Shown piece after piece: positions 19,475 through 28,554 of a stretch of 64,000 nt of DNA (its first letter is position 1; every line of letters starts with the position of its first letter). Position numbers and translations under genes: made by a program. This DNA comes from Synechococcus sp. MU1642. Lineage in GTDB: Bacteria; Cyanobacteriota; Cyanobacteriia; PCC-6307; Cyanobiaceae. The notes beneath the pieces were generated by a model. That model was not told the DNA's origin. It saw nothing but the letters and a program-made list of their open reading frames with translations, and made no database searches. The DNA lies in NCBI RefSeq assembly GCF_020514115.1, contig NZ_VTKZ01000001.1, positions 124,001-188,000 on the forward strand, given 5' to 3'.

Positions 19475-20140
19475 TCAGAGTGATTCGAGATCTTCAAAGC
19501 GGAAGGTCTGGCTTCCGGTGGGGGTATCGCCATGGGCTTCGGTGGTCACGACCCGCTCGGCCAGCACCCAGGGGCCATCCCCAGGCAGGGGAGAGAAGCT
19601 GTCTTTGAAGCTGCTGCGGCCGCCCCGGGCTTCTCCCGTTGCCGGGTCGGAATACTGACTGGTGTAGGTGTGACTGAGGTAGCCCGCACCCGTGTCGGTG
19701 ACATCGGTGGTGTAGATCGTCACGACAGTGCCGTGGATGTGACGGTGAACCATGGTCACCACGTCATCCTTGATGCGGTATTTGTCCCCTGCTCCTTTGC
19801 CGCCGACCAGGACTTCGGTTCCCACATGGTTGGTGTCACCGGCGGTGAAGGTGTTCTCACCGTGGGTCTGCTCGAAGCTGCGACGTACGCGATGGATGGC
19901 GACTTCCCAGAGCTGGGAATTCACCGCCTTGAGGATCTCTTCGTTTTCGATACCTTCCACCTTGGCTTTGAGATCTGCGCCGATCTCAAACTTGCCCTCG
20001 ACCCGCTGATCCCCCTGCTGCCAGATGCAGCGTCCGCGGTAACCGGGGAATCCAGGCGCCCAGGTGTAGCGGTTTTCGTAGGCGCGACGGAAATCATCAC
20101 GCAGGTCATTACCAGACTTGACGGGAAGGGAGGCTGTCAC
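19475..20140 (-). CDS. DUF3386 domain protein
   Basis: A 221-residue soluble protein with a beta-rich look: GRCIWQQGDQRVEGKFEIG, then repeated HRHIHGTVVTIYTTDVTDTG and GYLSHTYTSQYSDPATGEARGG. It matches the cyanobacteria- and plant-associated DUF3386 family, typically about 200-220 residues. The function is unknown. It sits only 5 bases upstream of the symporter and 35 bases downstream of carB on the same strand, so the three may be cotranscribed. Confidence 0.85.
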   Translation of the reverse strand: MTASLPVKSGNDLRDDFRRAYENRYTWAPGFPGYRGRCIWQQGDQRVEGKFEIGADLKAKVEGIENEEILKAVNSQLWEVAIHRVRRSFEQTHGENTFTAGDTNHVGTEVLVGGKGAGDKYRIKDDVVTMVHRHIHGTVVTIYTTDVTDTGAGYLSHTYTSQYSDPATGEARGGRSSFKDSFSPLPGDGPWVLAERVVTTEAHGDTPTGSQTFRFEDLESL

Positions 20141-20175
20141 AGCGGTGAGATGGCTTCTGCAACCCTACCGGTGGC

Positions 20176-23100
20176 CTAACGATGCATGGCGTGAACGTCC
20201 TGCAGGGCATGGATGCTGAGCCTCGGCTGTTGCTGGAGCGCTGAGATCGCCTCCACAGCCGCCCGTGCTCCCGCCAGGGTCGTCACCGTTGGCACGGCGT
20301 AATCGAGCGCTGCTCGACGCAGGTACTTGTCGTCATGGGCAGCTTGCCGACCGATCGGTGTGTTGATCACCAGCTGCACCTGATTGGAGCGGATCTGATC
20401 CTCGATGTTGGGGCGCCCTTCGTGCACCTTGAGCACCGATTGCACCTTCAATCCCGCGTTGGCGAGAGCCTGAGCCGTGCCCGAGGTGGCCGTGACATCG
20501 AACCCGAGTTCGATCAGCCGAGCGGCGATGGGCACCAGCGCCTGCTTGTCCCGGTCGTGGGTGGAGAGGAACACCGTCCCCTGGGTGGGCAGAGCTTCTC
20601 CAGCGCCGAGTTCAGCCTTGGCATAGGCCATGCCGAAACTATCGGCGGATCCCATCACCTCTCCCGTGGAGCGCATTTCTGGCCCTAGCACCGTGTCCGC
20701 CCCCGGGAAGCGCCGGAACGGCAGCACCGCCTCCTTGATCGACTGAAGCGGTGGCTTCGGTTCGTTGGTCATACCGATGTCGGTCAGGGTTTCGCCCGCC
20801 ATCAGTCGGGTTGCCAGGCGAGCCAGTGGTTGTCCTGTGGCCTTGGCGACGAAGGGGACAGTCCTGGATGCGCGGGGGTTGGCTTCGATGATGTAGACGA
20901 CCTCCGATCCATCAGTGTTGCGCTGCACGGCGAACTGAAGGTTGATCAGACCCCGCACCTCGAGGGTTTGCGCCAGGGAGCGACTCCAATCGCGAATCGT
21001 GTTCAGTGCAGCCTCGCCTAGAGAGACCGCCGGCAAGCAGCAGGCTGAGTCTCCGGAATGGATTCCAGCCGGTTCGATGTGCTCCATCAGACCACCGATA
21101 ATCACAGCACCGGTGTGATCGCAGAGCGCGTCCACGTCCACCTCAACGGCATTTTCGAGGTACTGGTCAATCAGCACCGGATGGTCTGGCTCCACCTGCA
21201 CGGCTTCGCGCATGTAGCGGTTGAGTTCCTCTTCGTCGAACACCACCTCCATGGCTCGTCCGCCCAAGACGTAGGACGGACGCACGACGACTGGATAGCC
21301 CACCCTCGTCGCCACGGCCCGTGCCTCCTCCTCACTGCGTGCCAAGCCATTGCGGGGTTGGCGGATGTTCAGATTCCGGAGGATGGCTTCGAACTGTTCG
21401 CGGTCCTCGGCTCGGTCGATCGATTCAGGAGAGGTGCCCCAGATGCTGGTACCCGTTGCGCGCCCCTCATCACTGTCAAGCCAGCGCAGCAGGGGAATCG
21501 CGAGTTTCAGAGGCGTTTGTCCACCGAACTGCACCACTACGCCATCGGGACGCTCCGCTTCGATCACATTGAGAACGTCCTCCAAGGTGAGCGGTTCGAA
21601 GTAGAGGCTGTCGCTGGTGTCGTAATCGGTGGACACCGTTTCCGGATTGCTGTTCACCATCACCGTGGTGATCCCTTGGTCCTGCCCTGCAAAGGAGGCA
21701 TGGCAGCAGCAGTAGTCGAATTCGATTCCCTGCCCGATCCTGTTGGGTCCACCGCCGAGGATCATCATCTTGCGGCCGTCCTCGCGGCGACATACCTCAG
21801 ATGAAGCGGGAAGGGGCTTGAGGGATCCGTCGGCCTGCAGGGTCTGCAAGGGACGCTCGTAGGTCGAGTAGTGATAAGGAGTGGAGGAAGCGAACTCCGC
21901 AGCGCAGGTGTCGACGGTTTTGAAGATGGCGCGAACATCGAGCTGATGACGCCTCTGACGCACCGACAATTCGTCGCTGTTGGTATGCCACGCGATCTGT
22001 CGGTCTGAAAAACCCAGCTGCTTGGCTTCAAACAGGCTGTCAGCATCCAGCTGTTCCAGGCTTTTGCCCTTGATCAGCCTTGCCTCCGCCTCAATGATGC
22101 GTCGCAGTTTGGCCAGGAACCAGGGGTCAATCCTGCTGATCCGATGAATCTCCTCATCGCTGCGTCCGCGCACCATCGCCGTACGCACGCTGAGGATGCG
22201 CTCTGGAGAGGGGGTCCTCAACTGGCGATCCAGCTCACCATCAGTGAGCTCCGGTTCCTCCCGGTCGCCTCCCCATCCCGAGAATCCCGTTTCCAGGGAT
22301 CGCACGGCTTTCTGGAAGGACTCTTCGAAACAACGGCCGATGGCCATTGCTTCGCCCACCGATTTCATTGAGGTGGTGAGCACGGCCGGACTGCCTCGGA
22401 ATTTTTCGAAGGCGAAGCGCGGGATTTTGGTGACGACGTAATCAATGGTCGGCTCGAAGCAGGCAGGCGTCTTACCGGTGATGTCGTTGAGGATTTCGTC
22501 GAGTGTGTAACCGACGGCGAGGCGTGCGGCGATCTTGGCGATCGGGAAGCCGGTGGCCTTGCTGGCCAAGGCCGAGGATCGACTCACCCTGGGATTCATC
22601 TCAATCACCACAACATCGCCGTTGTCGGGATTGATCGCGAATTGGATGTTGCTACCGCCAGTTGCGACACCGATTTCGCGAATGATGGCGATCGATTGGT
22701 CGCGAAGTCGCTGGTATTCCCGGTCGGTGAGGGTCTGGGCCGGAGCCACCGTGATCGAATCCCCCGTATGCACCCCCATGGGGTCGAGGTTTTCGATGCT
22801 GCAGACGATCACGACGTTGTCCGCCAGATCACGCATCACTTCAAGCTCGAATTCCTTCCAGCCAAGGAGCGATTGCTCGATCAGGATCTGAGAAACAGGA
22901 CTCGCCTCAAGTCCGCTCTTGCATATTGCTGCGTATTCCTCTGGGTTGTAGGCAATGCCGCCGCCACTTCCGCCGAGGGTGAACGCAGGACGGATGATCC
23001 GGGGGAAACTGCCGATTGCGGCCCCAACGGCCTCGGCTTCCTCCTGGGTTGAGGCAATCCCTGAAGGGCAGACCTTCACGCCGATGCGCTCCATCGCCTG

Positions 23101-23499
23101 CTTGAACAGCAGACGGTCTTCTGCCTTCTGGATCGCCTTGAGGTCGGCACCGATTAACTCGACGCCGAAGCGTTCCAGGGTGCCGTTTTCCGCCAGGGTG
23201 ACAGCCAGGTTCAGGGCGGTCTGCCCCCCCATAGTGGGCAGCAGAGCATCCGGGCGCTCCTTTTCGATGACCCGGGTGACGACATCCGGCGTCAGCGGCT
23301 CTATGTAAGTCCGATCAGCCATCTCCGGGTCGGTCATGATCGATGCCGGATTGGAGTTGATCAGAATGACTTCATATCCCTCGGCTCTAAGGGCTTTGCA
23401 GGCTTGGGTTCCGGAGTAATCGAACTCGCAGGCCTGGCCGATCACAATCGGACCAGATCCCACCAGGAGAATGCGACGCAGGTCAGACCGCCTCGGCAT
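20176..23499 (-). CDS. carB: Carbamoyl-phosphate synthase large subunit
   Basis: The 1107-residue synthetase, which makes carbamoyl phosphate from glutamine-derived ammonia, bicarbonate and 2 ATP for arginine and pyrimidines. The start [22 protein letters not shown] is typical. Two ATP-grasp halves are visible: the first ends near residue 405 and the second begins around [23 protein letters not shown]-terminal MGS-like regulatory domain (residues about 960-1085, [19 protein letters not shown]) is present. Full length, no lesion. CarA is not in the window. Confidence 0.98.
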   Translation of the reverse strand: MPRRSDLRRILLVGSGPIVIGQACEFDYSGTQACKALRAEGYEVILINSNPASIMTDPEMADRTYIEPLTPDVVTRVIEKERPDALLPTMGGQTALNLAVTLAENGTLERFGVELIGADLKAIQKAEDRLLFKQAMERIGVKVCPSGIASTQEEAEAVGAAIGSFPRIIRPAFTLGGSGGGIAYNPEEYAAICKSGLEASPVSQILIEQSLLGWKEFELEVMRDLADNVVIVCSIENLDPMGVHTGDSITVAPAQTLTDREYQRLRDQSIAIIREIGVATGGSNIQFAINPDNGDVVVIEMNPRVSRSSALASKATGFPIAKIAARLAVGYTLDEILNDITGKTPACFEPTIDYVVTKIPRFAFEKFRGSPAVLTTSMKSVGEAMAIGRCFEESFQKAVRSLETGFSGWGGDREEPELTDGELDRQLRTPSPERILSVRTAMVRGRSDEEIHRISRIDPWFLAKLRRIIEAEARLIKGKSLEQLDADSLFEAKQLGFSDRQIAWHTNSDELSVRQRRHQLDVRAIFKTVDTCAAEFASSTPYHYSTYERPLQTLQADGSLKPLPASSEVCRREDGRKMMILGGGPNRIGQGIEFDYCCCHASFAGQDQGITTVMVNSNPETVSTDYDTSDSLYFEPLTLEDVLNVIEAERPDGVVVQFGGQTPLKLAIPLLRWLDSDEGRATGTSIWGTSPESIDRAEDREQFEAILRNLNIRQPRNGLARSEEEARAVATRVGYPVVVRPSYVLGGRAMEVVFDEEELNRYMREAVQVEPDHPVLIDQYLENAVEVDVDALCDHTGAVIIGGLMEHIEPAGIHSGDSACCLPAVSLGEAALNTIRDWSRSLAQTLEVRGLINLQFAVQRNTDGSEVVYIIEANPRASRTVPFVAKATGQPLARLATRLMAGETLTDIGMTNEPKPPLQSIKEAVLPFRRFPGADTVLGPEMRSTGEVMGSADSFGMAYAKAELGAGEALPTQGTVFLSTHDRDKQALVPIAARLIELGFDVTATSGTAQALANAGLKVQSVLKVHEGRPNIEDQIRSNQVQLVINTPIGRQAAHDDKYLRRAALDYAVPTVTTLAGARAAVEAISALQQQPRLSIHALQDVHAMHR

Positions 23500-23603
23500 G
23501 GGAAATCGTCCTTGGCCAAACAGTTCAAGCCTCTCACGCGGCCTTGCCCCGACCGCGGGACTTGGCCTCGCTACGGTGAGTGCAGATCAGCACCAGAGTT
23601 GCA

Positions 23604-24239
23604 ATGAGTGAGCTCCAGCGCCTGAAGGGGCTGCTGCCACCGGAAATGCAGAGCTGGGTGTTTGTGGAATCAGCTGCTGCAGTCGATCCTCCATTGATCA
23701 CCCTGGAAGAGATCGGCCGGGATGAAGTGGAGATCCAGGTGGATCTCGATGAATGGGATGCTCTCGCGCTGGACCATCGCAATCTCTTGTTCTGGCACGA
23801 GGTTGGCCGCATCCAGAACGACACCATTCCTCGGGATGGCTGGGAGATGGCGGCTCTCGCCATCGGCCTCGGGGGAGCCATCGGTGAATTGTGGGTTCAG
23901 GACGGCCTGCTGCTGATGATGGCCCTTGGCCTTTCCGGATTCGCGGGCTACAGGCTGTACCTGAAGAACAATTCTGAAAAGCGTCTTCAAGACGCCATCA
24001 GCGCTGATGAGCGCGCGATTGACCTGGCCTGCCGGTTTGGTTACAGCGTGCCCAATGCCTACCGCAGTTTGGGGGGAGCGCTGAAGGACTTGGTCGAAAA
24101 GACCCGCAAGAAGCGCCGCCGCAGCTACTACGAAGACCGTCTTGAGGCCCTGCGCAAGAGCGCCAGCAAGGCCAGAGCTGAAATGGCTCAACAGGAGGGC
24201 TCACGTAGTTCCGTCACCAGTGAGAACGTTTATGGATAG
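23604..24239 (+). CDS. DUF3318 domain membrane protein
   Basis: From MSELQRLKGLLPPEMQSWV the protein is 211 residues. The N-terminal part holds a DEWDALALDHRNLLFWHEVGRIQ segment that resembles a degenerate metallopeptidase-like HExxR site. Two hydrophobic helices follow at about residues 88-103 and 107-122, then a basic coiled tail (KTRKKRRRSYYEDRL). It matches the cyanobacterial DUF3318 family. The last 8 bases overlap rsfS, suggesting coupling. Function unknown; metallopeptidase-like activity is only a thought from LFWHEVGR. Confidence 0.83.
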   Translation: MSELQRLKGLLPPEMQSWVFVESAAAVDPPLITLEEIGRDEVEIQVDLDEWDALALDHRNLLFWHEVGRIQNDTIPRDGWEMAALAIGLGGAIGELWVQDGLLLMMALGLSGFAGYRLYLKNNSEKRLQDAISADERAIDLACRFGYSVPNAYRSLGGALKDLVEKTRKKRRRSYYEDRLEALRKSASKARAEMAQQEGSRSSVTSENVYG

Positions 24240-24588
24240 CGAGAAGCTTGCTGAGTTGGTGGCGGACGCCTGCGATGACCGCAAGGCCACCGATATCCGA
24301 CTAATCCGCGTTGATGAAGTCTCCAGCCTCGCCGATTGGATGGTGATCGCCGGCGGTCAGTCCGATGTTCAGGTACGTGCAATTGCCCGGTCGGTTGAAG
24401 ACCGCTTGGAGACTGAGGCAGACCTGCTCCCTTTGCGCAAGGAAGGGCTTAATGAGGGGCGTTGGGCTCTTCTGGACTATGGCGACGTGATCGTTCATGT
24501 GCTGATGCCCGATGAGCGCGGCTACTACGACCTTGAGGCGTTTTGGAGTCACGGTGAAAGCCGAACCTTCTTACCGTCGGTGAAGTAG
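24232..24588 (+). CDS. rsfS: Ribosomal silencing factor RsfS
   Basis: A 118-residue protein of the RsfS/Iojap family, which binds ribosomal protein uL14 and blocks subunit joining when nutrients are low. The conserved pattern is visible: KATDIRLIRVDEVSSLADWMV, GGQSDVQVRAIA and EGLNEGRWALLDYGDVIVHV. The start at 24232 (ATGGATAG overlapping the upstream stop) gives the normal family N-terminus. It is the middle gene of a three-gene unit with DUF3318 and CGLD27. Confidence 0.94.
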   Translation: MDSEKLAELVADACDDRKATDIRLIRVDEVSSLADWMVIAGGQSDVQVRAIARSVEDRLETEADLLPLRKEGLNEGRWALLDYGDVIVHVLMPDERGYYDLEAFWSHGESRTFLPSVK

Positions 24589-24599
24589 CCGCTTGCCCC

Positions 24600-25094
24600 A
24601 TGTCAGAAGCGGTGCCCTGCCCCGTTCCACCGGAGCAGCGGCCACTTGAAGAGTTTCAGCAGCTCTGTGAGTCATGGTTTTTTTCTTGGCCAGCTGGGCA
24701 AGCCCCTCTCCTGACCCAACGCCTTGCCGGCTTCTGGCTGCTGATACTCCCGGTCTGCAGCTTGATTGCCAGTGGGAGTTGGACCTTGAAGCAGGATCCG
24801 CCCAGGCTCCTGGCCTCAGCCGCTGTTGCAGCTCTTGTGCTCCCCCTGCTTCTACTGGTTCGGCAATGGCTTGGATGGACTTACGTCATGCAGAGGCTTC
24901 TGCGTGAATCCGTCGACTACGAAGAATCCGGCTGGTACGACGGGCAGACGTGGGAAAAGCCGCTCTCCTGGCGGGAACGGGATCTTCTTGTGGCGCGGCA
25001 TGAGGTTCGCCCGATCCTTGGACGTCTCGGACGAGCCATGGCCACCTCGGCAGGTTTGATGCTGGCCGGTGCCAGTCTCTGTCAGGCTCTCTGA
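24600..25094 (+). CDS. CGLD27-family (DUF1230) membrane protein
   Basis: A 164-residue protein with the signature CPVPPEQRPLEEFQQL at the N-terminus and SWFFSWP. Two helices follow (about 45-62 and 70-87), and the family-typical YEESGWYDGQTWEKP appears at about residue 107. CGLD27 proteins are conserved in green plants and cyanobacteria, and plant mutants show iron and photosynthesis defects. It starts 11 bases after rsfS. The molecular function is not established. Confidence 0.9.
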   Translation: MSEAVPCPVPPEQRPLEEFQQLCESWFFSWPAGQAPLLTQRLAGFWLLILPVCSLIASGSWTLKQDPPRLLASAAVAALVLPLLLLVRQWLGWTYVMQRLLRESVDYEESGWYDGQTWEKPLSWRERDLLVARHEVRPILGRLGRAMATSAGLMLAGASLCQAL

Positions 25095-25111
25095 ATCAAT
25101 CGGGGTGTCCG

Positions 25112-26080
25112 ATGACTTTGCCCTCGGGCTTCAGCCCTGCAGCCCGATCCGCGTCAGCCCCCCTTGAGGTCTGTCTGCGGCGTGGATCGATTACTGAATC
25201 GGTGCATCGCGTTCATGCGGTGGTTTGTGATGGCCGAGGACGGGTGTTGATGTCGGCAGGAAACCCCGGGCAGGAAAGTTTCATTCGTTCGGCTCTGAAA
25301 CCCTTTCAGGCTCTGCCGTTTCTCAGCAGTGGAACCGCCGACCAACTGGATGTAGATGAACGGGGCATCGCCATCAGCTGCGCGTCCCATGCGGGCACCA
25401 ATGCCCATGCCCGGGAAGCCTTCAGATTGCTCTGGAAAGCAGAGTTGGACAGCTCCTCACTTCAATGTCCAGTTCCAAATGGGGCTGACAGTCCGCTGCA
25501 GCACAATTGTTCTGGTAAGCACGCTGCGTTCCTGGCTACCAGTCGAAAGATGGGCTGGCCCATCGAGACCTATCTCCAGCAGGACCATCCGCTGCAGCTT
25601 GAAGTGAACCGCCGGGTCGCTGAACTGATCGGTCTACCTGCTGAGGAGTTAGTTGCAGAAAGGGATGACTGTGGTGCTCCCACCCTGGTGTTGCAGTGCG
25701 CTCAGATGGCCTTGCTCTATGCCCACCTCGGCGCTTCACAGAATGCTGAGTTCGAGCAGATCAGTCGGGCGATGCTGAGTCATCCTGATCTGGTGGCCGG
25801 CGAGGGTCGTTTTGACACTGAGCTGATGCGGCGCAGCCATGGTCAGGTCTTGAGCAAAGGTGGTGCAGAGGGCATTCAATGCCTAAGCCGCGTTGGTGAG
25901 GGTCTTGGTGTAGCCATCAAGGTGGAAGACGGCTCCCGTCGTGCCAAGCAAGCGGTTGCTCTGCATTTGTTGCGTCAACTGGAGTGGCTCACACCGATGG
26001 GGCTTGATGAGCTCGATGAGCAGGTGCTGGTCGTGAACCCGAGCGTCAAGCTCAGCGTGTCCGGTGCCTTGCAGTCGTGA
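25112..26080 (+). CDS. Asparaginase (PF06089-type family)
   Basis: A 322-residue protein of the rhizobial/cyanobacterial asparaginase family, distinct from E. coli AnsA/B. Hallmarks are GNPGQESFIRSALKPFQALP, ISCASHAGTNAHAREA and HNCSGKHAAFLATSRKMGWP, the last holding the Ser-Gly-Lys-His motif thought to be catalytic. It hydrolyses asparagine to aspartate and ammonia. It follows CGLD27 by 17 bases and may belong to the same transcript. The N-terminal 17 residues are low-complexity and the start is not certain. Confidence 0.92.
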   Translation: MTLPSGFSPAARSASAPLEVCLRRGSITESVHRVHAVVCDGRGRVLMSAGNPGQESFIRSALKPFQALPFLSSGTADQLDVDERGIAISCASHAGTNAHAREAFRLLWKAELDSSSLQCPVPNGADSPLQHNCSGKHAAFLATSRKMGWPIETYLQQDHPLQLEVNRRVAELIGLPAEELVAERDDCGAPTLVLQCAQMALLYAHLGASQNAEFEQISRAMLSHPDLVAGEGRFDTELMRRSHGQVLSKGGAEGIQCLSRVGEGLGVAIKVEDGSRRAKQAVALHLLRQLEWLTPMGLDELDEQVLVVNPSVKLSVSGALQS

Positions 26081-26125
26081 CTTTGCTGTCACGTGCGACA
26101 CCGACATGTATGATTTTTAGGTCGC

Positions 26126-26202
<77 letters not shown>

Positions 26203-26220
26203 ACTCTGATTGAATAACAG

Positions 26221-26245
26221 ATCTCCCCCACGGGAGATTTTTTTT
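26221..26245 (+). terminator. Rho-independent terminator after tRNA-fMet
   Basis: The stem ATCTCCC / GGGAGAT (26221-26227 and 26232-26238) is followed by seven more T. It lies inside the longest possible reading frame of the following GMC gene, which argues that gene starts later. Confidence 0.88.
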
Positions 26246-26260
26246 GCTTGTCGTACCTCC

Positions 26261-27904
26261 ATGAGCAGTCGCTCTATGAACTGCGATGGCCCTTGGGACG
26301 CCATTGTTGTTGGCTCTGGAGCGAGTGGCGGCGTGGCCGCAATGACCTTGGCTGAAGCAGGAGCGCGCGTGCTCGTGGTGGAGGCAGGCCCTGACCTCAA
26401 CAGCACACAAGCCTTCGGGTCTGAACCAGGAAATCTTTTGCGGCGGATCGTGGGCCTGACCAGCGGCAGCCACCGCCAGCAGTCCCAGCATCCCGGCTAC
26501 TGGAAAGCCAATCCTCGTCTGTATGCCGACGAGCGTCTGCATCCCTACGAGCACCCGTCGGAACAGCCGTTTCTGTGGACGCGAGGCTTGCAAGTTGGCG
26601 GCCGCAGCCTCACCTGGGGTGGCATCACCCTGCGTCTCTCTGATGAGGATCTGGCCGGTGTGGATGTGGAAGGTGAACAGGTCAGTTGGCCTTTGCGCAG
26701 CGGTGAGCTGACTTCTCACTACGCCGAACTGGAGCGCTGGCTAGGCGTTCATGGTGGGCGCGATGGTTTGAATCATCTGCCGGATGGCGAAACGCAACCG
26801 GCTCTGGCGGCGACGCCGGCGGAAGAGCGTTTTGCTGAAGCTGTGAGGCAACGGTTGGGGTATCCCGTGATTCCTTCAAGGGGGTTTGGTCCGGCGCCGC
26901 AGGGAGAGGATCCCGCCTGGCCTCGTTCCAGCAGTCGCGGCAGTAGCCTCCCTCGCGCCATGGCCACAGGACGTACACAGCTGCTTTCTGCGCATTTGGT
27001 GGAGCATGTGTTGATGGATGCCGGCGGAGACAAAGCCATTGGTCTGGTTGCCGTTGACCAATCCAACGGCAACCGCAGGGAGTTGAAGGCGGATCTCGTG
27101 GTCTTGGCTGCTTCCACGATTCAGACCGTGTCCATCCTGTTGCGTTCCCGTCGTGGGGAACAGAGCAACGGTTTGGACGACCCTTCAGGACGACTTGGAA
27201 CACGTTTGATGGACCATGTGTCCACATCGCAGTTTTTTGCCTTCCCCGAGCCTGTTCAGGGCGATCAGCCCATGCTCACGGGGGCTGGAAGTTTTTTTGT
27301 TCCGTTTGGCCGACACCTGCCATCGGCTGATTTTCAGGGTGGCTATGGCCTTTGGGGTGGCATTGGACGGTTTGATCCGCCGCGGTGGTTGCGGCGTCGA
27401 CCTTCAAGCATCACAGGGTTCCTCATTGGTCATGGCGAAGTTCTACCCAGGGCTGACAACAGGGTGACCCTGAGTGAGCGTATGGACCGCTGGGGCGTGC
27501 GTGTCCCCTCGATTGCCTGCCGTTGGAGCGGCAATGAATTGGCAATGGTGAGGCACATGCGCGCCTCGATCAAGGCCTGCATTGCCGCAGCCGGAGGCGA
27601 AGCCAAATCGATCAAAGACCTCTTCCACCTGCCCTTGGTTGAGCCTTTCCTGGAGGGGGCTGTTGCGCTTTCAGACGGTGCAGCTCCACCTGGCTACTAC
27701 ATCCACGAGGTGGGAGGGGCTGCGATGGGGGGGAGCGAGACCAGCAGCGTTGTTGATTCCTCTAACCGCCTTTGGCGAGCTCCCAACGTTCTTGTGGTGG
27801 ATGGCGCCTGTTGGCCGACTTCGGCCTGGCAAAGCCCAACGCTAACGATGATGGCCCTGAGCCGTCGGGCCTGTCTGCTGGCCCTCAGTGGTCGGGGCGG
27901 GTGA
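26261..27904 (+). CDS. GMC-family FAD oxidoreductase
   Basis: A flavoprotein of about 547 residues. The N-terminal FAD fold is AIVVGSGASGGVAAMTLAEAGARVLVVEAG (described). A GGRSLTWGG motif lies around residue 115. The C-terminal glucose-methanol-choline region is IHEVGGAAMGG and VVDGACWPTSAWQSPTLT, with the catalytic His and an Asn-equivalent position. I start at 26261 because the upstream frame contains the tRNA terminator; ATG at 26276 is also possible. The substrate is unknown; relatives oxidise sugars or alcohols. It overlaps the convergent DUF2811 gene by 20 bases. Confidence 0.9.
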   Translation: MSSRSMNCDGPWDAIVVGSGASGGVAAMTLAEAGARVLVVEAGPDLNSTQAFGSEPGNLLRRIVGLTSGSHRQQSQHPGYWKANPRLYADERLHPYEHPSEQPFLWTRGLQVGGRSLTWGGITLRLSDEDLAGVDVEGEQVSWPLRSGELTSHYAELERWLGVHGGRDGLNHLPDGETQPALAATPAEERFAEAVRQRLGYPVIPSRGFGPAPQGEDPAWPRSSSRGSSLPRAMATGRTQLLSAHLVEHVLMDAGGDKAIGLVAVDQSNGNRRELKADLVVLAASTIQTVSILLRSRRGEQSNGLDDPSGRLGTRLMDHVSTSQFFAFPEPVQGDQPMLTGAGSFFVPFGRHLPSADFQGGYGLWGGIGRFDPPRWLRRRPSSITGFLIGHGEVLPRADNRVTLSERMDRWGVRVPSIACRWSGNELAMVRHMRASIKACIAAAGGEAKSIKDLFHLPLVEPFLEGAVALSDGAAPPGYYIHEVGGAAMGGSETSSVVDSSNRLWRAPNVLVVDGACWPTSAWQSPTLTMMALSRRACLLALSGRGG

Positions 27905-28151
27905 ACAGATCGTCGAGATAGCGCTCGGTCACGGCGCGGTCGTCACAGCCGTTCTGAAACAGAAAGTGGGCAAGAGCAGAACTCATCACGCGGTATTGGT
28001 CCCAAGTGGGGTTCTCTCCGAGGAAATCCTTCATGCCTCGATAGAGCACCTCGGGGATTTCCGTTTCCAGGCTCACGTAGCTGGCTTTTGAAGCATTTCC
28101 GCGCTCCGTGGTCCCCTTTTCATGGCATCGCTCGAGGTGATTTCGATTCAT
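27885..28151 (-). CDS. DUF2811 domain protein
   Basis: The C-terminal 65 residues carry the family core: SYVSLETEIPEVLYRGMKDFL, then the acidic/aromatic PTWDQYRVMSSALAHFLFQNG. The frame is open to 28334, but the part before MNRNHLERCHEKG is not conserved-looking, so I start at 28151 (88 residues). A still shorter start is possible. The family is small, cyanobacterial and of unknown function. It is convergent with and overlapping the GMC gene. Confidence 0.78.
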   Translation of the reverse strand: MNRNHLERCHEKGTTERGNASKASYVSLETEIPEVLYRGMKDFLGENPTWDQYRVMSSALAHFLFQNGCDDRAVTERYLDDLFTRPDH

Positions 28152-28554
28152 TCCTTCCAGCTTGTCCTTGTCCAACGCCCACCAAGAAAGCCACATAACC
28201 GGCACTTGCGTCAAAGACGTCCACATTTGTTGAGTTGCAGGTGAGACGAGATGAGACGGCAGTCTGTGACTGGGTCTGAGTGCATGGAAAATGACGAAGT
28301 GCGGTTGACCTAGGTCGAATAGACAGTCTGTCAACCTGGTGGAACGATTCCCTCAGAAATTCACAGGTTGACCGTCACAGCCGGCGGGCCAACTTCTGCC
28401 TGTGGAAAACGACGTTGTTTTTTGTGGAAAAAGAGGGCGGCCCCTGGCGAAGCAATTTCGATAAGAAAGCCTGATCTTTGCTTCGTCGCTGCTGTCGCTT
28501 TCGAGAACCGTGTCATTGGTGACCGAGAAACTGTTTCCCTTAAGGGTTATGGAC
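28152..28554. other. Intergenic region with iterated GGTTGACC elements and two TTTTCCACA sites
   Basis: About 400 bases without a convincing gene. GGTTGACC occurs at 28303-28310 and 28366-28373. Its complement is inside GTCAACCTG at 28330-28338, which forms a perfect 9-bp inverted repeat with CAGGTTGAC at 28364-28372. GACCTAGGTC at 28306-28315 is a 10-bp palindrome. TGTGGAAAA (complement TTTTCCACA) occurs at 28401-28409 and again 22 bases on at 28423-28431. TTTTCCACA matches the DnaA box reported for cyanobacteria. The role is unknown. Confidence 0.6.

Noticed and set aside
28300-28435. A replication origin
   Set aside because: Only two DnaA-box-like sites are present, with no AT-rich unwinding tract and no dnaA or dnaN beside it. 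Reported only as a possible DnaA-binding site.
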